A stretch of 64,000 bases of DNA. Origin: JBICHN01 sp043101845 (GTDB taxonomy: Bacteria > Planctomycetota > Phycisphaerae > Phycisphaerales > UBA5793). The number at the start of each line of letters is the position of its first letter. The first letter of the stretch is position 1. A program made the translations under genes and the position numbers. Below the pieces are notes generated by a model. That model made no database searches. It had not been told where the DNA came from and saw nothing but the letters and a program-made list of their open reading frames with translations. The DNA lies in assembly GCA_043101845.1 (NCBI GenBank), contig JBICHN010000002.1, forward strand, positions 434,001-498,000. Direction: 5' to 3'. Positions 7,797 to 15,287 of the stretch are shown here, in pieces.

Positions 7797-8358
7797 CGAT
7801 CCGCTGCGACGATGGGCCATGCGGACGCGCGGTACGGTGGTCTGCGGCGTCGTCGCGTCGATCGCAGCGCTTGTATGGGCGCTTCACTCGCCTATACCGC
7901 TTTTGACCTTTGACGCCGAGGCACGCCTGAATGAACTGTTGACGCGCATCGAGGCGCCGCGGGACGGGATGAATGAACCGTCAGAACCAGCGTCGCTCGA
8001 TCTCGAAACGCTCGCCGATGTGCGACTCTGGTCGCCGCGCGAAGAGCCCGCCGCGCCGATCAAGGCCGAGGCGACGGCGCCCGTCCCGGAACCCCGCGCT
8101 CTCGCGCCGTTAACCGCTGACCTGCTTGCGATCGTGCGGGAGTCCGATGGTCATTTCACGGCGGTGATGTACAGCCATGCCGCGGACGAACTCGAGATGC
8201 TCACCGTCGGAGATGCGATCGAGGGGCGAACGATCATCGACATCGATGGGATGAGCCTTCGACTCCGGGACGGTTCGCGTGAGCGCACCCTGTCACTCGC
8301 GGTCGAGGAATGGTCGCTCGAAGAAGCCCTGACGATGGACGGAGCGCGGCGGCGATGA
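7777..8358 (+). CDS. GspC-like type II secretion inner-membrane protein
   Basis: 193 residues from GTG 7777, chosen because AAGGAGA at 7764-7770 lies six bases upstream; an ATG at 7819 is the alternative. One N-terminal membrane helix (VVCGVVASIAALVWAL), a Pro/Ala/Glu-rich linker, then a small beta domain (FTAVMYSHAADELEMLTVGD, IIDIDGMSLRLRDG) that resembles the homology region of GspC/PilP, which contacts the secretin. The match is by architecture and operon position rather than by strong motif. It overlaps gspK and the next gene. Confidence 0.5.
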   Translation: MSSSRSNDPLRRWAMRTRGTVVCGVVASIAALVWALHSPIPLLTFDAEARLNELLTRIEAPRDGMNEPSEPASLDLETLADVRLWSPREEPAAPIKAEATAPVPEPRALAPLTADLLAIVRESDGHFTAVMYSHAADELEMLTVGDAIEGRTIIDIDGMSLRLRDGSRERTLSLAVEEWSLEEALTMDGARRR

Positions 8359-9287
8359 CGACCGGTTCGAATTCTGCGTCAGAATGCGGGGACTGGATCC
8401 GATGGACGCCGGATCGGTTCTATTGGGCCATACTCGATCGAGCATCGGCGCCGGAACCGCTTCCTCTCCGTCGGCGTCGGCGACGCGAACAGCTCGGCTA
8501 TCTTTTCGAACACGCGATACCGACGCCGATCGAGAGCATTCATGCGGAGTATGTGGAACTTCCTGATGATCGGTGGCTCGCGATCGGTGTGTGTCGCGAC
8601 ACGCTTGAACAGTCGTTGCCCGACGAGGCCACTCGATTGACGCCGATTGAGGCGCCTGGCCACCTTCGCTCCGCTCTTGAGTCCGTTGACCTCGAGAAGC
8701 TCAACCTGCTGACGAATGACGCCGAACCACCGCGCGTTGGGAAATCGCGCCGGCAATGGGCGATTGTGGCTGCGACGCTCAGCGCGGCGATTCTCTCCGT
8801 GCTCATCTTTGGTACGGATCGTCGGCGTCGAATCTGTGAGTCGGCGATGAATCGCACGAATGACATCACTGAGGCCGTGTACACCGCCGTCGTGCCTGAT
8901 CATGGTGATCCTTCGCTGCAGCCGGCGTCCATTCGAATGATCGGCGAGTTGAGACGGCTCAAGGCGGCGGAGTCGGGTGCGACTCTGGTGCGCGATGCCG
9001 CATTGTCGAACGATGCGGCGCAGGCGCTCGTAGAGTTCCTGCGACACTGGCCTCGCAATACGACGGTTCGGACGGAATCGCTCTCGGTATCCGACGCCGG
9101 GGTGACCGTCGTCCTCTTGACTGATTCGACCGAGGACGCGTCGCGCTTCGTCGCCGGCTGGACGGATCTTGAGGGCTGGCGTCGCCTGCAGCCACAGGTG
9201 CGTGAGGCCGGTCGTGAAGGAGTACGACTAACCTTGCGATTCGAGTCAACCGTCGCCCACAGAGATAGCGAGGGCGCCGATGATTGA
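8355..9287 (+). CDS. GspL-like type II secretion assembly protein
   Basis: 310 residues, ATG at 8355 overlapping the previous stop (ATGA). A cytoplasmic N-terminal part of ~135 residues is followed by one membrane helix (WAIVAATLSAAILSVLIFG) and a periplasmic ferredoxin-like region with VRTESLSVSDAGVTVVLL. This layout, between a GspC-like and a GspM-like gene, fits GspL, which links the cytoplasmic ATPase to the pseudopilus. The N-terminal part is shorter than the actin-like domain of classical GspL, so it may be a reduced version. GspE itself is not in the window. Confidence 0.5.
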   Translation: MTTGSNSASECGDWIRWTPDRFYWAILDRASAPEPLPLRRRRRREQLGYLFEHAIPTPIESIHAEYVELPDDRWLAIGVCRDTLEQSLPDEATRLTPIEAPGHLRSALESVDLEKLNLLTNDAEPPRVGKSRRQWAIVAATLSAAILSVLIFGTDRRRRICESAMNRTNDITEAVYTAVVPDHGDPSLQPASIRMIGELRRLKAAESGATLVRDAALSNDAAQALVEFLRHWPRNTTVRTESLSVSDAGVTVVLLTDSTEDASRFVAGWTDLEGWRRLQPQVREAGREGVRLTLRFESTVAHRDSEGADD

Positions 9288-9837
9288 CCGCTGCGTTCGA
9301 ATCGGCGTGTTCATCCTTCCCGTGGCGCTCATGGTCACACTGGCGCTGTCGACGCTACGGTGGCGATCCTCCGAGCAAGAACTGGCCGCGGCCCAGTCGG
9401 CGGTCGATTCGGTGGTCGCGAACGCGTCCGAACTCATCGACTTGCGGCGAACGCGCCGGCAGGTCAGTTGGGCGAAGCGGCCGACCGCAGTCGCGCTCGA
9501 ACTCGTCAACGGAGCGATTGAGCGTTCGGGCGTCTCCGGTGCGCGACTGGTTTCGCTGACCGAACAGGCCGATACCGCACTGCGCACTCGAACTGAGCGC
9601 AACGCGCCGGATCTTCGTCGCCAGACCATTGGCGTCACGCTTGACGGACTCACGCTCGAGGACTTCGGGCGCGTTCTCGAATCGTGGCGCTCTCTCCCCG
9701 AGTCGTCCGTCTGGACAATCACTTCGATCGAGTTTCATCGTCGAAACGGGCGAAGTCTCCGAACGACTGCAGCAACTGATGCGGCCTACACCGTCTCGCT
9801 GGCGCTTTCCGCAACCTATGCGACAGATGGAAACTGA
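9280..9837 (+). CDS. GspM-like type II secretion protein
   Basis: 185 residues, overlapping the previous gene by eight bases. It has a short cytoplasmic N-terminus, one membrane helix (VFILPVALMVTLAL, residues ~9-24), a coiled-coil-like stretch with EQELAAAQSAVDSVVANA, and a C-terminal ferredoxin-like fold (GVTLDGLTLEDFGRVLESW). The layout matches GspM or PilO, the partner of GspL. It is the last gene of the secretion operon; the following lipoprotein gene starts two bases after its stop and may be co-transcribed. Confidence 0.5.
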   Translation: MIDRCVRIGVFILPVALMVTLALSTLRWRSSEQELAAAQSAVDSVVANASELIDLRRTRRQVSWAKRPTAVALELVNGAIERSGVSGARLVSLTEQADTALRTRTERNAPDLRRQTIGVTLDGLTLEDFGRVLESWRSLPESSVWTITSIEFHRRNGRSLRTTAATDAAYTVSLALSATYATDGN

Positions 9838-9839
9838 TC

Positions 9840-10448
9840 ATGATCAGGCCCCTCGTTCAACGACCATTCGCGTTCCCGCTCCTTCTACTCACCGTCGTGA
9901 TTGTCGCCGGCTGTCATTCGACGCGACCCGCGGCGAGGTCAGGCGCCACGCCATATGCGCCGGCGTCTGACCAGGCCCGCGACTCGGCGCGAGCGCATCG
10001 TCTGACTCGATCGGCCGTGGAGTTGATCGATGATGATCCGGAAGAAGCCGAGCGTCTTCTTCGTGAAGCGCTCGCAGCGGATCTGTGGAATGGAGCTGCC
10101 CATAACAATCTCGGCGTCGTCCTTCTGAACAAAGGCGACTTATACGGCGCGGCGAGCGAGTTCGAGTGGGCGCGGAAGCTCATGCCGGGTCATCCCGATC
10201 CCCGATTGAATCTTGCGCTCACTCTCGATCGCGCTGGTCGAATTGACGATGCGATGGAGCACTACGAAGCGGCGCTCGAGGTGTATCCGGGCCACATTCC
10301 GTCGACGCAGGGATTGCTGCGCGCCCAGGTTCTCCATGCGCGCGAGGATCAGCGAACCGGGCCGATGCTCGAGAGAGTAGCCCTGCAGGGCGAGACAGAG
10401 CAATGGCGTGAGTGGGCGAAGCGTCAACTGACGCTCCGTGAACAATGA
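9840..10448 (+). CDS. TPR-repeat lipoprotein
   Basis: 202 residues. Residues ~10-27 are a lipoprotein signal ending in the lipobox VAGC, so the mature protein is lipid-anchored, probably facing the periplasm. Residues ~60-165 form three to four tetratricopeptide repeats (AAHNNLGVVLLNKGDLYGA; DPRLNLALTLDRAGRIDDA; ALEVYPGHIPSTQGLL). TPR lipoproteins of this size often act as pilotins or scaffolds for secretins and pili, and its place directly after the GspM-like gene suggests such a role here, but this is inference. Confidence 0.65.
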   Translation: MIRPLVQRPFAFPLLLLTVVIVAGCHSTRPAARSGATPYAPASDQARDSARAHRLTRSAVELIDDDPEEAERLLREALAADLWNGAAHNNLGVVLLNKGDLYGAASEFEWARKLMPGHPDPRLNLALTLDRAGRIDDAMEHYEAALEVYPGHIPSTQGLLRAQVLHAREDQRTGPMLERVALQGETEQWREWAKRQLTLREQ

Positions 10449-10450
10449 CC

Positions 10451-10467
10451 ATGACCGTCTCGGTCAT
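10451..10467. terminator. Short hairpin between convergent genes
   Basis: ATGACC at 10451-10456 pairs with GGTCAT at 10462-10467 around a five-base loop, between the convergent stops of the TPR lipoprotein and the CsaA-like gene. No T-run on either side, so it is a weak bidirectional terminator candidate. Confidence 0.25.
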
Positions 10468-10832
10468 CAGGCGATGCGCGTTCCGGGCGGAATGTCCTCG
10501 TGATCGACCGACAGAAGTGAAACATCACCATCGTTCGGGACGGCGCCGAGCACGAGCACCTCGCTCTTGAATCCGGCGATGCGGCGCGGCGGAAAGTTGA
10601 CGACCGCGACAATGCGACGACCGATCAGGTCCGTCACTTCATACCGGCGCGTGAGCTGCGCGCTCGATCTCTTGATCCCCAGCGGTCCGAAATCGATCTC
10701 GAGTCGGTACGCGGGAATCCGCGCCTCGGCGAGTAGCTCGGCGTGGTGAACGACTCCGACACGAAGATCGGCCTGAAAGAAGACCTCCGGTTCGATCTCG
10801 AGCGCCGGTTCATTCGGGTTGGTGGCCATCAT
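10467..10832 (-). CDS. csaA: CsaA-like tRNA-binding (OB-fold) protein
   Basis: 121 residues. The protein is a single EMAP-II-like OB fold: FFQADLRVGVVHHAELL, PAYRLEIDFG, KRSSAQLTRRY, GRRIVAVVNFPPRRIAGFKSEVLVLGA. The RVG and NFPP-R-I-A-G-F-S-E motifs are characteristic of CsaA, a dimeric protein with tRNA-binding and export-chaperone activity in Bacillus. The last motif is the tRNA-binding loop. It follows rpiA on the same strand and its two possible ATGs (10832, 10829) overlap the rpiA stop, so the pair is translationally coupled. Confidence 0.8.
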   Translation of the reverse strand: MMATNPNEPALEIEPEVFFQADLRVGVVHHAELLAEARIPAYRLEIDFGPLGIKRSSAQLTRRYEVTDLIGRRIVAVVNFPPRRIAGFKSEVLVLGAVPNDGDVSLLSVDHEDIPPGTRIA

Positions 10833-11542
10833 GAACTCCGCGACCGTTCGAGGCGTTCAATCGGGCCGGATTTCGCGTTCATCTCGGGCTCGATGAGAAT
10901 GACATCCGCCTGATCGACGAACAGTCCGTGCCCGATCACTCCTGGAATACGGAAGATTTCATCCGACAGGCGGTGCAGGTCGCCGGCGCTCGCGACGCCG
11001 TAGGAGCAATCGAGTATGAGGTTGCCTTCGTCGGTCCGCTCCGGCGCGTTCTGATCTCGATTGAACCGCAGTTCGCACGCGAGCCCGAGTTCACGGAGTC
11101 GGCGCGCGACGAAAGCCCGGGCGAACTCAAGGGTTTCAACCGGGAGGGGATACCGCTCGCCGAGCCGTTCGACGCGCTTCGACGCGTCCATGAGGTAGAT
11201 TCGATGATCGGCCGCGTCGGCGACGATGCGTTCGTGGGTCATGGCGCCGCCGCCACCCTTGGTCATCGCGAGTGTGGGGTCAAGCTCGTCCACGCCATCG
11301 AAGAGCAGGTCAACGCGCTCGACCTCACTCATCGGTCTGATTCCAAGACCGAGAGATTGCGCGAGTTCGGCGGAGCGGCGACTTGTCGCCACCCCGATGA
11401 CCTTCCAGTTCTGTTCACGCACGCGGGACGCCAGCGCCCGAATGCCGCGGCTCGCCGCCCGTCCGGTTCCGAGGCCGACGGTCATGCCGTCACGAATCGA
11501 TTCGATCGCCGCCTGAGCAAGCGGGTCACCATTGTTCGACAT
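10829..11542 (-). CDS. rpiA: Ribose-5-phosphate isomerase A
   Basis: 237 residues, typical of RpiA. It interconverts ribose 5-phosphate and ribulose 5-phosphate in the pentose phosphate pathway. Visible motifs: GMTVGLGTGRAA (substrate phosphate loop), DLLFDGVDELDPTLAMTKGGGGAMTHE (catalytic Asp and Glu region), and YPLPVE. The start at 11542 has AGGAAGAGG just upstream; an in-frame extension to 11776 has no family similarity. The start lies inside the 3' end of the lipoprotein gene before it (17-base overlap), and its end overlaps the csaA start, so three genes are coupled. Confidence 0.88.
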   Translation of the reverse strand: MSNNGDPLAQAAIESIRDGMTVGLGTGRAASRGIRALASRVREQNWKVIGVATSRRSAELAQSLGLGIRPMSEVERVDLLFDGVDELDPTLAMTKGGGGAMTHERIVADAADHRIYLMDASKRVERLGERYPLPVETLEFARAFVARRLRELGLACELRFNRDQNAPERTDEGNLILDCSYGVASAGDLHRLSDEIFRIPGVIGHGLFVDQADVILIEPEMNAKSGPIERLERSRSS

Positions 11543-11888
11543 AGGCCTCTTCCTGTTCGAACTGCTGTTCGATTCGGTCGCGGAGCGCGGCGATCCATAC
11601 CGCTCGATCGGCCGACGAGGGGATGGTGACGAGATAGGCGGAGTGTCGTTCTTCGACGATGGCGCCGGAGGGAGAGCGCCAGGCGCCTCGCGTCTCGCTG
11701 AACTCCGTGAATCCGCCCGCCTCCTCAATGAGCCAGTGTTCGAATGCCATTCGCAGCAGCGCGGCGCTCGAACCATCAGGGAGCGTAGACGGCAGGACGA
11801 AAAACGCGCGCGACCCCTCGTTGGAGGATGTCGCGCACGCTGAGAGGATCAAGCACAGTCCGGCGACCAGTGCGCGGAGCTCGTTCAC
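11526..11888 (-). CDS. Small lipoprotein, hypothetical
   Basis: 120 residues with a lipoprotein signal: NELRALVAGLCLILSACAT, lipobox LSAC. The mature part has two beta strands (FFVLPSTLP, SAYLVTIPSS) and an amphipathic C-terminal helix rich in Gln/Glu (RDRIEQQFEQEEAYVEQW). No family recognised. It is the first gene of the rpiA-csaA group. Confidence 0.55.
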   Translation of the reverse strand: MNELRALVAGLCLILSACATSSNEGSRAFFVLPSTLPDGSSAALLRMAFEHWLIEEAGGFTEFSETRGAWRSPSGAIVEERHSAYLVTIPSSADRAVWIAALRDRIEQQFEQEEAYVEQW

Positions 11889-12109
11889 CGGTCATCTCCG
11901 TACAGACCTGATCCCACCATCATTCGTTCTCAATTCGCCGCGGACCAGTCTTCATCAACGCGGACGGGTCGGGCGAGCGCTTGCGAAGGATTCGGTGCTG
12001 CCTCGGCACATCTTTGCGGCGACTTCGGGTCGTCGCCACTTCAAGCTCCGAGTGGACTACCGAGTGGAACTTTCGGAAGCGGAGCCGTCGACTGGTCGAT
12101 AATGAACTC

Positions 12110-12529
12110 GTGAGAGAAGTTACTGGACGAATTGCGAGGGGCGTTACCCTGTCGATCGCCCTCATGATCGGCGGAATTCACGGCTGCGCTCGTGAAGAAA
12201 CGCCGCCCCGTTCGGCGGAAGCAATCGCGGCCGAGTTCGCGCGATCAATGCTCGAAGGAGTATCCACGGGCGCCACCTCGCTCGAAGCTGACGACCTCGA
12301 TCCGGAGACGAACGAACTCATCGGGGTGCGCGTAACGACCGAGAGCGGATTGATGACGGCGAAGCGCGCCGCGATCCTCGTGGACTTGTCAGAGGAGGCG
12401 CTGCGTCTCGAGTTGCGAGAAGTCGTGGTCGCCGCAGTGAGTGAAGAGCCCGGCGATGAGAGCGAGGTGCGCCCGCTCGACACGCTCGTGATCGGGCCCA
12501 TTGATCTTGCGGACGCGCTTGGTCCGTGA
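12110..12529 (+). CDS. Small lipoprotein, hypothetical
   Basis: About 139 residues from GTG 12110; the true start is uncertain because no strong binding site is visible and the frame is open further upstream to 11981. The GTG start gives a coherent lipoprotein signal: basic start, LSIALMIGGIHGC lipobox. The mature protein is acidic (EAIAAEFARSMLEGV, LDPETNELIGVRV, AILVDLSEEALRLEL). No family recognised. It converges on the gene at 12543. Confidence 0.45.
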   Translation: MREVTGRIARGVTLSIALMIGGIHGCAREETPPRSAEAIAAEFARSMLEGVSTGATSLEADDLDPETNELIGVRVTTESGLMTAKRAAILVDLSEEALRLELREVVVAAVSEEPGDESEVRPLDTLVIGPIDLADALGP

Positions 12530-12552
12530 TCGGCGAACGAGCTCAGCCGATC
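12528..12552. terminator. Hairpin between convergent genes
   Basis: GATCGGC at 12528-12534 pairs with GCCGATC at 12546-12552 (7-bp stem, 11-base loop) across the convergent ends of the two neighbouring genes. No T-run, so a weak bidirectional terminator candidate. Confidence 0.3.
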
Positions 12553-13484
12553 GGCTCCTTCTTCTCCGACGGGTCTTCGAATTCGATCTCGTTTCGCGAG
12601 GGCGGCTCCGGCGGATTCTGGCGTCGCAACTCACGCATGCGGTCGCGTTCCTGCACGAATCGCTCGTAGCGCCGACGCTGCGCCGGGGTCAGGCTGTCGA
12701 GATCAACATCGACATCGAGCCGCGCCAGGCGACGGCGGTCACGAGCGGAATCCATGCCCGGTTCACCCGATGCGTCCATCGGCGCCATCGCGTCCTGCTG
12801 GGCTTCGCGAGCGCGTCGACGGCGCTCGAGCGAAATCTCCAGTTCCTGCTCGAACTGCGATTGCTGCGCCGGGGTCAACAGGTTCCAGAGGGCCAGCTTC
12901 ACCGGCTCGTCGCTCGGACGATTCTCACGGATCTCGCGGAATCGATTTGCGATCGAGGCGAATCGCTCTCGCTCTTCAGGCGCGAGGGTCGAGGGATCGA
13001 TCGAACGCATCATGGAGGCGAGGTTGGCCGCCCGGTTCCGCCCCCGGGGAGAATCCGTATCGGTGGCGGGCTCGACGCGATCAGACGCCATGGAGTGATC
13101 GTCCATGCCGCGATCGAATTGCGCAAACTGCTCGAGAAGCTTCGCGATCTCCTTCTTATGAGCCGCGTCGTATTCTCGAATCGTTCGGAAATATTCGGTC
13201 GCGATCATGCGTCCCTCGGCGGTCTGCGCCTCCGAGACGCCGTCGAGACGGCTGATGACATCGATATAGAAGCGGAGACTTACGCGATCGCGCGGCTGAA
13301 ACCGCGTTTGAGATTCACTGAACGACATGGCGACCCCGGGCGCCGGCGCATCCTCCACCTTAGGGCCGGCAAGCGGCGCGGCCGGATCGATCTCAGCCGG
13401 CGGGGTGGCGTCCTGGGCCCAGCCCGGCAGGGTGATGAGTGCGGCACAGGCGATCCACAGGGCCTGCGAACTGCGATGTTTCAT
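12543..13484 (-). CDS. Secreted Spy/CpxP-like LTxxQ-motif protein, hypothetical
   Basis: 313 residues from the ATG at 13484, supported by GGAGG at about 13491-13495. A signal peptide (ALWIACAALITLPGWAQ) precedes a mature, highly charged, mostly helical protein. Two LTPAQ motifs (LLTPAQQSQFEQEL and LTPAQRRRYERF) recall the LTxxQ motif of the periplasmic chaperones Spy and CpxP. A middle helix carries EYDAAHKKEIAKLLEQF. It lies 158 bases downstream of the fabF-like gene on the same strand. A periplasmic chaperone or stress-sensor role is possible; not certain. Confidence 0.55.
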   Translation of the reverse strand: MKHRSSQALWIACAALITLPGWAQDATPPAEIDPAAPLAGPKVEDAPAPGVAMSFSESQTRFQPRDRVSLRFYIDVISRLDGVSEAQTAEGRMIATEYFRTIREYDAAHKKEIAKLLEQFAQFDRGMDDHSMASDRVEPATDTDSPRGRNRAANLASMMRSIDPSTLAPEERERFASIANRFREIRENRPSDEPVKLALWNLLTPAQQSQFEQELEISLERRRRAREAQQDAMAPMDASGEPGMDSARDRRRLARLDVDVDLDSLTPAQRRRYERFVQERDRMRELRRQNPPEPPSRNEIEFEDPSEKKEPIG

Positions 13485-13642
13485 GTCTCGTCCTCCGGTG
13501 TTCAAGCACGGAGAGAGTCGAATTCACATGAGGCGAACGCGGCGAGGGGAAGCGTATTGCGATTCGAAGGTTCGATCCCGCCTGCCCATGATCCGAATCG
13601 GCCATCCATCTTGAGGTCCGAGAAAACGAACCCGGAGGTGAT

Positions 13643-14917
13643 TCAGCCATCGAATCGCTTGAAGACGAGCGACGCGTTCGTTCCGCCGAAACCGAACGCA
13701 TTGGCCAGGCCGGCTCGGTACGGCCTTGATTCAGCCTCGCCGCGGACGAGGCGAAGTCCCTCGCCGCAGGTGTCGAGGTCGTTGAGATTCAGGATAGGGG
13801 GCGCCGCGCCGTCGCGGAGCGCCTGAACAAGGTTGATGGCGCCGATCGCTCCGGAGGCGCCGATCGCGTGCCCGATCATCGACTTCGTCGCGCAGATCGA
13901 CGGTTGGCCGACCGTGTCTCCAAAGGTCATCCGGAATCCGTCCGCCTCGGCTGGATCACCAACTTCGGTTGCGGTGGCGTGAGCGAGGATGAGATCGATC
14001 TCCGCCGGATCCATCTGCGCGTCGCGCAGGGCGGCGTCCATCGAAGCCGACGGACCTTCGCCAACCGGCTCGGGGGCGAAGAGGCTGTGGGCGTTGGCCG
14101 ATCCGCCTACACCCGCGACTTCTGCGAGAATCGTGGCGCCGCGGCGTTGCGCGTGTTCGAGCGTCTCGAGTGTCAGGACGCCCGCGCCCTCGGCGACGAC
14201 GAATCCAGCGCGATCGCGATTGAACGGACGGCTCGCCTGCGCCGGCTCGTCCTCCCATTCGGCGGTCAGCGCCCGCATGGTGTGCAGAAACTGGACGCAG
14301 TACTTGTCGACCACGGTTTCGGTCCCGCCGGCGAACGCGACCTGAGCGTGGCCGCGTCGAAGCCACCGGACCGCGCGCTCGACCGATTTGGCCCCGCTCA
14401 CGCACGCGCAGCTGACGGTGAACGCGGGGCCATGGGCGCCGAGGCGCCGGGCCACCATATAGGTGGGGGCGTGGTAGAAGATGCGCTGCCAGAACTCCGG
14501 GGGCGAATAGGCCGCCGGGCCCCCGTCTTCGAGGGAGACACGAATGAACACCGGCGTACCCACATCCCAGTCGCCGTGCGCGTTCGCCATGACGACCGCG
14601 GCGTCCTCGAGTTTCGGATCCCCCGGCTCGAAACCCGCGGAACGGGCGGCTTCAAGCCCGGCCTGCATCGCGAGTTCGCTCATGCGTTCGCCCTGCGCGG
14701 CCCAGTCCGGGCCGAGCGCGGCGTCCGCATCCCAGTTCTGCACTTCGCCCGCGATCTTAATGGGGAACTCGCTCACATCGAATCGGCGAATCCGCCGGAT
14801 GCCGCTCTCCCCCGCGAGCATGTGACGCCAGGTTGTTTCGGCGTCATGTCCAAGGCAGGTGACGGCGCCGAGGCCGGTGACCACCACGCGATTTCGACCT
14901 CGTTCATCTCGGATCAC
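13643..14917 (-). CDS. fabF: Beta-ketoacyl-ACP synthase II-type (FabF-like)
   Basis: 424 residues from GTG 14917, preceded by AGGAAAG and close to the usual FabF length; the longer frame to 15001 adds a non-conserved leader. It condenses malonyl-ACP with acyl-ACP in fatty acid chain elongation. The thiolase fold is clear: RVVVTGLGAVTCLG at the start, active-site Cys172 in SCACVSGAKS, the second-domain His in LAHATATEVGDPAEA, and KSMIGHAIGASGA with the second active-site His, ending NAFGFGGTNASLVF. The His motif HATATEVGD departs from the common HGTSTPLGD, and the Cys motif CVSG from CATG, so it may be a specialised paralogue rather than the main FabF. No acp or fabG is adjacent. Confidence 0.82.
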   Translation of the reverse strand: MIRDERGRNRVVVTGLGAVTCLGHDAETTWRHMLAGESGIRRIRRFDVSEFPIKIAGEVQNWDADAALGPDWAAQGERMSELAMQAGLEAARSAGFEPGDPKLEDAAVVMANAHGDWDVGTPVFIRVSLEDGGPAAYSPPEFWQRIFYHAPTYMVARRLGAHGPAFTVSCACVSGAKSVERAVRWLRRGHAQVAFAGGTETVVDKYCVQFLHTMRALTAEWEDEPAQASRPFNRDRAGFVVAEGAGVLTLETLEHAQRRGATILAEVAGVGGSANAHSLFAPEPVGEGPSASMDAALRDAQMDPAEIDLILAHATATEVGDPAEADGFRMTFGDTVGQPSICATKSMIGHAIGASGAIGAINLVQALRDGAAPPILNLNDLDTCGEGLRLVRGEAESRPYRAGLANAFGFGGTNASLVFKRFDG

Positions 14918-15075
14918 GGGAGTTCTTTCCTGCTGAGGCGATGCGTCTACCCAGCCTCTTCGGCCGGTCGGCGACCCGATCGAGGCACTGTCCTCTGCCA
15001 TCGGTCGACGCCCTCGTCATATCCAATTGCGCGGCGAAGAGAGTCCCCACCCCTCCGTCCGGTCCGAGCGAGGCA

Positions 15076-15081
15076 ACTATA
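15076..15081 (-). promoter_or_regulatory. Possible -10 element upstream of the fabF-like gene
   Basis: On the minus strand TATAGT occurs at 15081-15076, about 160 bases before the GTG start; the -35 hexamer at the right spacing is poor. The 370-base divergent stretch 14918-15287 otherwise shows no convincing gene. Confidence 0.25.
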
Positions 15082-15287
15082 TACCTTGTCACGACGCCCA
15101 GAATCGCGACCGAAGCGTCGGATTCGGCGTCGTCCGGAAGCTTGCCGTTCATCCCGTTCGACAAGTCGCCGATACGAAACCCGGGTGTTCATCGAGCGCA
15201 CGACGGCCGTGTGGCAGGACCGGTAACGCTGATTTCACGACTGAAGAACTGCGTACGGGGACCGCCACGCGTCTACAGTGAGGTCTT

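Noticed and set aside
14904..15152. Small minus-strand frame (82 codons from ATG 15152) just upstream of the fabF-like start
   Set aside because: No clear ribosome binding site or recognisable domain, and it overlaps the fabF start; not enough to call a gene, although a leader peptide is not excluded.
13868..15226. 452-codon plus-strand frame opposite the fabF-like gene
   Set aside because: Low-complexity Arg/Gly composition; the minus strand has all ketosynthase motifs.
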